DNA from: Metellina segmentata
Lineage: Eukaryota > Arthropoda > Arachnida > Araneae > Tetragnathidae
DNA: 64,000 nt
Direction of reading: 5' to 3'
Assembly (NCBI GenBank): GCA_947359465.1
Contig: OX375872.1
Location: 2,958,395 to 3,022,394 of the forward strand
The notes under the pieces were generated by a model. That model saw only the letters and a program-made list of their open reading frames with translations, did not search any database and was not told where the DNA came from. Of the stretch, positions 24,822 through 35,319 are shown one piece after another. The first letter of the stretch is position 1. Every line of letters starts with the position of its first letter. The position numbers and the translations under genes are program-made.

Positions 24822-27800
24822 CATCCGGTCATCTATTGACAAGAGCCTCGTGGCTGGGATTCAAAATTACGAGGCGATTAACTTTTCGGAGTGCAGAAAA
24901 TATCTCAATCAGTCTCTTAGTAGTTGGAAGTTTCCTTATTTTCTATGTCTGCTCCCTGATAGTGTTTGGAATTTATATTCTCATTAGTTTTACCGCTATA
25001 GCGCTTTCGGCAGTTAAGTTACTCATCCGGTCACCTATTGACAAGAGCCTTGTTTCTGGGATTCCAAATTACGAGACGATTCACTTTTTGGAGTGCAGAA
25101 AATATCTCAATCAGTCTCTTAACAATTGGGAGTTTCTTTATTTTCTATGTCTGCGCCCTGATAGTGTTTTGAATTTAAATTCTCATTAGTTTTACCGCTA
25201 TAGCGCTTTCGGCATTTACGTTACTCATCCGGTCATCTATTGACAAGAGCCTCGTGGCTGGGATTCCAAATTACGAGACGATTCACTTTTCGGAGTGCAG
25301 AAAATATCTCAATCAGTCTCTTCACAATTGGAATTTTCTTTATTTTCTATGTCTCCGCCCTGATAGTGTTTGAAATTCATATTCTCATTAGTTTTTCCGC
25401 TATAGCGCTTTCGGCAGTTAAGTTACCCATCCGGTCACCTATTGACAAGAGCCTCGTGGCTGGGATTCCAAATTACGAGGCGATTCACTTTTCGGAGTGC
25501 AGAAAATATCTCAATCGGTCTCTTAGTAATTGGAAGTTTCTTTATTTTCTATGTCTGCGCCCTGATAGTGTTTGGAATTTATATTCTCATTAGTTTTACC
25601 GCTATAGCGCATTCGGCAGTTACGTTACTCATCCGGTCATCTATTGACAAGAGCCTCGTGGCTGGGATTCCAAATTACGAGGCGATTCACTTTTCGGAGT
25701 GCAGAAAATATCTCAATCAGTCTCATAACAATTGGGAGTTTCTTTATTTTCTATGTCTCAACCTGATAGTGTTTGGAATTTATATTCTCATTAGTTTTAC
25801 CGCTATAGCGCTTTCGGCAGTTAAGTTACTCATCCGGTCACCTATTGACAAGAGCCTTGTGGCTGGGATTCCAAATTACGAGACGATTCACTTTTCGGAG
25901 TGCAGAAAATATCTCAATCAGTCTCATAACAATTGGGAGTTTCTTTATTTTCTGTGTCTCAACCTGATAGTGTTTGAAATTTATATTCTCATTAGTTTTA
26001 CCGCTATAGCGCTTTCGGCAGTTAAGTTACCCATCCGGTCATCTATTGACAAGAGCCTCGTGGCTGGGATTCCAAATTACGAGACGATTCACTTTTCGGA
26101 GTGCAGAAAATATCTCAATCAGTCTCTTCACAATTGGAATTTTCTTTATTTTCTATGTCTCCGCCCTGATAGTGTTTGAAATTTATATTCTCATTAGTTT
26201 TTCCGCTATAGCGCTTTCGGCAGTTAGGTTACTCATCCTGTCATCTATGAACAAGAGCCTCGTGGCTGGGATTCCAAATTACGAAGCGATTCACTTTTCG
26301 GAGTGCAGAAAATATCTTAATCAGTCTCTTCACAATTGGAATTTTCTTTATTTTCTATGTCTGCGCCCTGATAGTGTTTGGAATTTATATTCTCATTAGT
26401 TTTACCGCTATAGCGCTTTCGGCAGTAAAGTTACTCATCCGGTCACCTATTGACAAGAGCCTTGTGGCTGGGATTCCAAATTACGAGACGATTCACTTTT
26501 CGGAGTGCAGAAAATATCTCAATCAGTCTCTTCACAATTGGAATTTTCTTTATTTTCTATGTCTCCGCCATGATAGTGTTTGAAATTTATATTCTCATTA
26601 GTTTTACCGCTATAGCGCTTTCGGCAGTAAAGTTACTCATCCGGTCATCTATTGACAAGAGCCTCGTGGCTGGGATTCAAAATTACGAGGCGATTAACTT
26701 TTCGGAGTGCAGAAAATATCTCAATCAGTCTCTTAGTAGTTGGAAGTTTCCTTATTTTCTATGTCTGCTCCCTGATAGTGTTTGGAATTTATATTCTCAT
26801 TAGTTTTACCGCTATAGCGCTTTCGGCAGTTAAGTTACTCATCCGGTCACCTATTGACAAGAGCCTTGTTTCTGGGATTCCAAATTACGAGACGATTCAC
26901 TTTTTGGAGTGCAGAAAATATCTCAATCAGTCTCTTAACAATTGGGAGTTTCTTTATTTTCTATGTCTGCGCCCTGATAGTGTTTTGAATTTAAATTCTC
27001 ATTAGTTTTACCGCTATAGCGCTTTCGGCATTTACGTTACTCATCCGGTCATCTATTGACAAGAGCCTCGTGGCTGGGATTCCAAATTACGAGACGATTC
27101 ACTTTTCGGAGTGCAGAAAATATCTCAATCAGTCTCTTCACAATTGGAATTTTCTTTATTTTCTATGTCTCCGCCCTGATAGTGTTTGAAATTCATATTC
27201 TCATTAGTTTTTCCGCTATAGCGCTTTCGGCAGTTAAGTTACCCATCCGGTCACCTATTGACAAGAGCCTCGTGGCTGGGATTCCAAATTACGAGGCGAT
27301 TCACTTTTCGGAGTGCAGAAAATATCTCAATCGGTCTCTTAGTAATTGGAAGTTTCTTTATTTTCTATGTCTGCGCCCTGATAGTGTTTGGAATTTATAT
27401 TCTCATTAGTTTTACCGCTATAGCGCATTCGGCAGTTACGTTACTCATCCGGTCATCTATTGACAAGAGCCTCGTGGCTGGGATTCCAAATTACGAGGCG
27501 ATTCACTTTTCGGAGTGCAGAAAATATCTCAATCAGTCTCATAACAATTGGGAGTTTCTTTATTTTCTATGTCTCAACCTGATAGTGTTTGGAATTTATA
27601 TTCTCATTAGTTTTACCGCTATAGCGCTTTCGGCAGTTAAGTTACTCATCCGGTCACCTATTGACAAGAGCCTTGTGGCTGGGATTCCAAATTACGAGAC
27701 GATTCACTTTTCGGAGTGCAGAAAATATCTCAATCAGTCTCATAACAATTGGGAGTTTCTTTATTTTCTGTGTCTCAACCTGATAGTGTTTGAAATTTAT

Positions 27801-28421
27801 ATTCTCATTAGTTTTACCGCTATAGCGCTTTCGGCAGTTAAGTTACCCATCCGGTCATCTATTGACAAGAGCCTCGTGGCTGGGATTCCAAATTACGAGA
27901 CGATTCACTTTTCGGAGTGCAGAAAATATCTCAATCAGTCTCTTCACAATTGGAATTTTCTTTATTTTCTATGTCTCCGCCCTGATAGTGTTTGAAATTT
28001 ATATTCTCATTAGTTTTTCCGCTATAGCGCTTTCGGCAGTTAGGTTACTCATCCTGTCATCTATGAACAAGAGCCTCGTGGCTGGGATTCCAAATTACGA
28101 AGCGATTCACTTTTCGGAGTGCAGAAAATATCTTAATCAGTCTCTTCACAATTGGAATTTTCTTTATTTTCTATGTCTGCGCCCTGATAGTGTTTGGAAT
28201 TTATATTCTCATTAGTTTTACCGCTATAGCGCTTTCGGCAGTAAAGTTACTCATCCGGTCACCTATTGACAAGAGCCTTGTGGCTGGGATTCCAAATTAC
28301 GAGACGATTCACTTTTCGGAGTGCAGAAAATATCTCAATCAGTCTCTTCACAATTGGAATTTTCTTTATTTTCTATGTCTCCGCCATGATAGTGTTTGAA
28401 ATTTATATTCTCATTAGTTTT
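24822..28421 (+). repeat. Satellite A higher-order duplication: two copies of a nine-monomer block (offset 1816 bp)
   Basis: 24822-26605 and 26638-28421 match throughout as far as I could compare, at a constant offset of 1816 bp (nine units, two of 201 bp). Both copies share otherwise rare variants: GGGATTCAAAATTACGAGG, CTTAGTAGTTGG, CACTTTTTGGAGTG and GTGTTTTGAATTTAAATTC. Identity ends sharply on both sides (CCCATCC versus CTCATCC on the left; GTTTTACC versus GTTTTTCC on the right). This is the youngest-looking duplication in the array. Confidence 0.9.
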
Positions 28422-31400
28422 TCCGCTATAGCGCTTTCGGCAGTTAGGTTACTCATCCTGTCATCTATGGACAAGAGCCTCGTGGCTGGGATTCCAAATT
28501 ACGAGGGGATTCACTTTTCGGAGTGCAGAAAATATCTCAGTCAGTCTCTTCACAATTGGAATTTTCTTTATTATCTATGTCTGCGCCCTGGAAGTGTTTG
28601 GAATTCATATTCTCATTTGTTTTACCGCTATTGCGCTTTTGGCAGTTAAGTTAACCATCCGGTCATCTATTGACAAGTGCCTCGTGGCTGGGATTCCAAA
28701 TTACGAGGCGATTCACTTTTCGGAGTGCAGAAAATATCTCAATCGGTCTCTTAGTAATTGGAAGTTTCTTTATTTTCTATGTCTGCGCCCTGATAGTGTT
28801 TGGAATTTATATTATCATTAGTTTTACCGCTATAGCGCTTTCGGCAGTTAAGTTACTCATCCGGTCATCTATTGACAAGAGCCTCGTGGCTGGGATTCAA
28901 AATTACGAGGCGATTCACTTTTCGGAGTGCAGAAAATATCTCAGTCAGTCTCTTAACAATTGGGAGTTTCTATATTTACTATGTCTGCGCCCTGGAAGTA
29001 TTTGGAATTCATATTCTCATTAGTTTAATCGCTATAACGCTTTCGGCAGTTAAGTTACTCAACCGGTCATCTATTGACAAGAGCCTCGTGGCTGGTATTC
29101 CAAATTACGAGGCGATTCGCTTTTCGGAGTGCAGAAAATATCTCAGTCAGTCTCTTAACAATTGGAATTTTCTTTATTTTCTATGTCTGCGCCCTGATAG
29201 TGTTTTGAATTTAAATTCTCATTAGTTTTACCGCTATAGCGCTTTCGGCATTTACGTTACTCATCCGGTCATCTATTGACAAGAGCCTCGTGGCTGGGAT
29301 TCCAAATTACGAGGGGATTCACTTTTCGGAGTGCAGAAAATATCTCAGTCAGTCTCTTAACAATTCGGACTTTCTTTATTTTCTATGTCTGCGCCCTGGA
29401 AGTGTTTGGAATTCATTGTCTCATTTGTTTTACCGCCATTGCGCTTTTGGCAGTTAAGTTAACCATCCGGTCATCTATTGACAAGAGCCTCGTGGCTGGG
29501 ATTCAAAATAAAGAGGCGATTAACTTTTCGGAGTGCAGAAAATATCTCAATCAGTCTCTTAGTAATTGGAAGTTTATTTATTTTCTATATCTGCGTCCTG
29601 ATAGTGTTTGGAATTTATATTCTCATTAGTTTTACCGCTATAGCGCTTTCGGCAGTTAAGTTACTCATCCGGTCACCTATTGACAAGAGCCTTGTTTCTG
29701 GGATTCCAAATTACGAGACGATTCACTTTTCGGAGTGCAGAAAATATCTCAATCAGTCTCTTAACAATTGGGAGTTTCTTTATTTTCTATGTCTGCGCCC
29801 TGATAGTGTTTTGAATTTAAATTCTCATTAGTTTTACCGCTATAGCGCTTTCGGCATTTACGTTACTCATCCGGTCATCTATTGACAAGAGCCTCGTGGC
29901 TGGGATTCCAAATTACGAGCCGATTCACTTTTCGGAGTGCAGAAAATATCTTAATCAGTCTCTTCACAATTGGAATTTTCTTTATTTTCTATGTCTGCGC
30001 CCTGATAGTGTTTGGAATTTATATTCTCATTAGTTTTACCGCTATAGCGCTTTCGGCAGTAAAGTTACTCATCCGGTCACCTATTGACAAGAGCCTTGTG
30101 GCTGGGATTCCAAATTACGAGACGATTCACTTTTCGGAGTGCAGAAAATAGCTCAATCAGTCTCTTCACAATTGGAATTTTCTTTATTTTCTATGTCTCC
30201 GCCCTGATAGTGTTTGAAATTTATATTCTCATTAGTTTTTCCGCTATAGCGCTTTCGGTAGTTAGGTTACTCATCCGGTCATCTATTGACAAGAGCCTCG
30301 TGGCTGGGATTCCAAATTACGAGGCGATTCACTTTTCGGAGTGCAGAAAATATCTCAGTCAGTCTCTTAACAATTCGGACTTTCTTTATTTTCTATGTCT
30401 GCGCCCTGGAAGTGTTTGGAATTCATATTCTCATTTGTTTTACCGCTATTCCGCTTTTGGCAGTTAAGTTACCCATCCGGTCATCTATTGACAAGAGCCT
30501 CGTGGCTGGGATTCCAAATTACGAGGGGATTCACTTTTCGGAGTGCAGAAAATATCTCAGTCAGTCTCTTCACAATTGGAATTTTCTTTATTATCTATGT
30601 CTGCGCCCTGGAAGTGTTTGGAATTCATATTCTCATTTGTTTTACCGCTATTGCGCTTTCGGCAGTTAAGTTACTCATCCGGTCACCTATTGACAAGAGC
30701 CTTGTTTCTGGGATTCCAAATTACGAGACGATTCACTTTTCGGAGTGCAGAAAATATCTCAATCAGTCTCTTCACAATTGGAATTTTCTTTATTTTCTAT
30801 GTCTGCGCCCTGATAGTGTTTGGAATTTATATTCTCATTAGTTTTACCGCTATAGCTCTTTCGGCAGTTACGTTACTCATCCGGTCATCTATTGACAAGA
30901 GCCTCGTGGCTGGGATTCCAAATTACGAGGGGATTCACTTTTCGGAGTGCAGAAAATATCTCAGTCAGTCTCTTAACAATTCGGACTTTCGTTATTTTCT
31001 ATGTCTGCGCCCTGGAAGTGTTTGGAATTCATATTCTCATTTGTTCTACCGCTATTCCGCTTTTGGCAGTTAAGTTACCCATCCGGTCATCTATTGACAA
31101 GAGCCTCGTGGTTGGGATTCAAAATTACGAGGCGATTAACTTTTCGGAGTGCAGAAAATATCTCAATCAGTCTCTTAGTAATTGGAAGTTTCCTTATTTT
31201 CTATGTCTGCGCCCTGATAGTGTTTGGAATTTATATTCTCATTAGTTTTACCGCTATAGCGCTTTCGGCAGTTAAGTTACTCATCCGGTCACCTATTGAC
31301 AAGAGCCTTGTTTCTGGGATTCCAAATTACGAGACGATTCACTTTTCGGAGTGCAGAAAATATCTTAATCAGTCTCATAACAATTAGAGTTTCTTTATTT

Positions 31401-31917
31401 TCTATGTCTCAACCTGATAGTGTTTGGAATTCATATTCTCATTAGTTTTACCGCTATAGCGCTTTCGGCAGTTAAGTTACCCATCCGGTCATCTATTGAC
31501 AAGTGCCTCGTGGCTGGGATTCCAAATTACGAGGCGATTCACTTTTCGGAGTGCAGAAAATATCTCAATCGGTCTCTTAGTAATTGGAAGTTTCTTTATT
31601 TTCTATGTCTGCGCCCTGATAGTGTTTTGAATTTAAATTCTCATTAGTTTTACCGCTATAGCGCTTTCGGCATTTACGTTACTCATCCGGTCATCTATTG
31701 ACAAGAGCCTCGTGGCTGGGATTCCAAATTACGAGGGGATTCACTTTTCGGAGTGCAGAAAATATCTCAGTCAGTCTCTTAACAATTCGGACTTTCTTTA
31801 TTTTCTATGTCTGCGCCCTGGAAGTGTTTGGAATACATATTCTCATTAGTTTTACCGCTATAGCGCTTTCGGCAGTTAAGTTACTCATCCGGTCACCTAT
31901 TGACAAGAGCCTTGTTT

Positions 31918-33149
31918 CTGGGATTCCAAATTACGAGACGATTCACTTTTCGGAGTGCAGAAAATATCTCAATCAGTCTCTTAACAATTGGGAGTTTCTT
32001 TATTTTCTATGTCTGCGCCCTGGAAGTGTTTGGAATTCATATTCTCATTAGTTTTACCGCTATAGCGCTTTCGGCAGTTAAGTTACTCATCCGGTCACCT
32101 ATTGACAAGAGCCTTGTTTCTGGGATTCCAAATTACGAGACGATTCACTTTTCGGAGTGCAGAAAATATCTCAATCAGTCTCTTAACAATTCGGACTTTC
32201 TTTATTTTCTATGTCTGCGCCCTGGAAGTGTTTGGAATTCATATTCTCATTAGTTTTACCGCTATAGCGCTTTCGGCATTTACGTTACTCATCCGGTCAT
32301 CTATTGACAAGAGCCTCGTGGCTGGGATTCCAAATTACGAGCCGATTCACTTTTCGGAGTGCAGAAAATATCTTAATCAGTCTCTTCACAATTGGAATTT
32401 TCTTTATTTTCTATGTCTGCGCCCTGATAGAGTTTGGAATTTATATTCTCATTAGTTTTACCGCTATAGCGCTTTCGGCAGTAAAGTTACTCATCCGGTC
32501 ACCTATTGACAAGAGCCTTGTGGCTGGGATTCCAAATTACGAGACGATTCACTTTTCGGAGTGCAGAAAATATCTCAATCAGTCTCTTAACAATTGGGAG
32601 TTTCTTTATTTTCTATGTCTGCGCCCTGGAAGTGTTTGGAATTCATATTCTCATTAGTTTTACCGCTATAGCGCTTTCGGCAGTTAAGTTACTCATCCGG
32701 TCACCTATTGACAAGAGCCTTGTTTCTGGGATTCCAAATTACGAGACGATTCACTTTTCGGAGTGCAGAAAATATCTCAATCAGTCTCTTAACAATTCGG
32801 ACTTTCTTTATTTTCTATGTCTGCGCCCTGGAAGTGTTTGGAATTCATATTCTCATTAGTTTTACCGCTATAGCGCTTTCGGCATTTACGTTACTCATCC
32901 GGTCATCTATTGACAAGAGCCTCGTGGCTGGGATTCCAAATTACGAGCCGATTCACTTTTCGGAGTGCAGAAAATATCTTAATCAGTCTCTTCACAATTG
33001 GAATTTTCTTTATTTTCTATGTCTGCGCCCTGATAGAGTTTGGAATTTATATTCTCATTAGTTTTACCGCTATAGCGCTTTCGGCAGTAAAGTTACTCAT
33101 CCGGTCACCTATTGACAAGAGCCTTGTGGCTGGGATTCCAAATTACGAG
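31918..33149 (+). repeat. Satellite A higher-order duplication: two copies of a 606-bp 3-mer
   Basis: 31918-32543 and 32524-33149 match at an offset of exactly 606 bp (three 202-bp units). They share the rare variants GAGCCGATTCAC (32340, 32946), GATAGAGTTTGG (32427, 33033) and GGCATTTACG. They diverge at TTTCTGGG versus TGGCTGGG on the left and at GAGACG versus GAGGCG on the right. Confidence 0.88.
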
Positions 33150-35319
33150 GCGATTCACTTTTCGGAGTGCAGAAAATATCTCAATCGGTCTCTTAGTAAT
33201 TGGGAGTTTCTTTATTATCTATGTCTGCGCCCTGATAGTGTTTGGAATTCATAGTCTCATTAGTTTTACCGCTATAGCGCATTCGGCAGTTACGTTACTC
33301 ATCCGGTCATCTATTGACAAGAGCCTCGTGGCTGGGATTCCAAATTACGAGGCGATTCACTTTTCGGAGTGCAGAAAATATCTCAATCAGTCTCATAACA
33401 ATTGATAGTTTCTTTATTTTCTGTGTCTCAACCTGATAGAGTTTGGAATTTATATTGTCATTAGTTTTACCGCTATAGCGCTTTCGGCAGTTAAGTTACT
33501 CATCCGGTCACCTATTGACAAGACCCTTGTGGCTGGGATTCCAAATTACGAGACGATTCACTTTTCGGAGTGCAGAAAATATCTCAATCAGTCTCTTCAC
33601 AATTGGAATTTTCTTTATTTTCTATGTCTGCGCCCTGATAGTGTTTGGAATTTATATTCTCATTAGTTTTACCGCTATAGCTCTTTCGGCAGTTACGTTA
33701 CTCATCCGGTCATCTATTGACAAGAGCCTCGTGGCTGGGATTCCAAATTACGAGGGGATTCACTTTTCGGAGTGCAGAAAATATCTCAGTCAGTCTCTTA
33801 ACAATTCGGACTTTCTTTATTTTCTATGTCTGCGCCCTGGAAGTGTTTGGAATTCATATTCTCATTTGTTTTACCGCTATTCCGCTTTTGGCAGTTAAGT
33901 TACCCATCCGGTCATCTATTGACAAGAGCCTCGTGGCTGGGATTCAAAATTACGAGGCGATTAACTTTTCGGAGTGCAGAAAATATCTCAATCAGTCTCT
34001 TAGTAATTGGAAGTTTCCTTATTTTCTATGTCTGCGCCCTGATAGTGTTTGGAATTTATATTCTCATTAGTTTTACCGCTATAGCGCTTTCGGCAGTTTA
34101 GTTACTCATCCGGTCACCTATTGACAAGAGCCTTGTTTCTGGGATTCCAAATTACGAGACGATTCACTTTTCGGAGTGCAGAAAATATCTCAATCAGTCT
34201 CTTCACAATTGGAATTTTCTTTATTTTCTATGTCTGCGCCCTGATAGTGTTTGGAATTTATATTCTCATTAGTTTTACCGCTATAGCTCTTTCGGCAGTT
34301 ACGTTACTCATCCGGTCATCTATTGACAAGAGCCTCGTGGCTGGGATTCCAAATTACGAGGGGATTCACTTTTCGGAGTGCAGAAAATATCTCAGTCAGT
34401 CTCTTAACAATTCGGACTTTCGTTATTTTCTATGTCTGCGCCCTGGAAGTGTTTGGAATTCATATTCTCATTTGTTTTACCGCTATTCCGCTTTTGGCAG
34501 TTAAGTTACCCATCCGGTCATCTATTGACAAGAGCCTCGTGGTTGGGATTCAAAATTACGAGGCGATTAACTTTTCGGAGTGCAGAAAATATCTCAATCA
34601 GTCTCTTAACAGTTGGGAGTTTCTTTATTATCTATGTCTGCGCCCTGATAGTGTTTGGAATTCATATTCTCATTAGTTTTACCGCTATTGCGCTTTTGGC
34701 AGTTAAGTTACTCATCCGGTCACCTATTGACAAGAGCCTTGTTTCTGGGATTCCAAATTACGAGACGATTCACTTTTCGGAGTGCAGAAAATATCTTAAT
34801 CAGTCTCATAACAATTGGAGTTTCTTTATTTTCTATGTCTCAACCTGATAGTGTTTGGAATTCATATTCTCATTAGTTTTACCGCTATAGCGCTTTCGGC
34901 AGTTACGTTACTCATCCGGTCATCTATTGACAAGAGCCTCGTGGTTGGGATTCCAAATTACGAGGCGATTCGCTTTTCGGAATGCTGAAAATATCTCAAT
35001 CAGTCTCTTAACAGTTGGGAGTTTCTTTATTATCTATGTCTGCGCCCTGATAGTGTTTGGAATTCATATTCTCATTAGTTTTACCGCTATTGCGCTTTTG
35101 GCAGTTAAGTTACCCATCCGGTCATCTATTGACAAGAGCCTCGTGTCTGGGATTCCAAATTACGAGGCGATTCACTTTTCGGAGTGCAGAAAATATCTTA
35201 ATCAGTCTCATAACAATTGGAGTTTCTTTATTTTCTATGTCTCAACCTGATAGTGTTTGGAATTTATATTCTCATTAGTTTTACCGCTATAGCGCTTTCG
35301 GCAGTTAAGTTACACAACC

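Larger units (their letters stand above)
2216..35319 (+). repeat. Satellite A: 202-bp tandem array, about 164 monomers
   Basis: Head-to-tail copies recur every 202 bp. Anchors in each unit are ATCCGGTCA, CTATTGACAAGAGCC, GGGATTCCAAATTACGA, TTTTCGGAGTGCAGAAAATA, TCTATGTCTGCGCCCTG, and CCGCTATAGCGC (which contains the palindrome GCTATAGC). At least 25 units are 201 bp because TCTGCGCCCTG is replaced by TCTCAACCTG. Monomers are mostly a few percent apart, in recurring variant combinations. No transposon or gene interrupts the 33 kb. The many 117-aa plus-strand reading frames in the array are by-products: 202 leaves remainder 1 on division by 3, so each frame runs about 1.7 units before meeting a TAG. 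I do not annotate them as genes. Confidence 0.97.

Noticed and set aside
2241..35278. More than a hundred plus-strand ORFs of 64-251 residues in satellite A
   Set aside because: They repeat with the 202-bp period, overlap each other in shifted frames and end at the same recurring TAG. They are products of the satellite, not genes.
2216..35319. CRISPR-like array
   Set aside because: There are no unique spacers. The whole 202-bp unit repeats and no cas genes are present; the window is eukaryotic.
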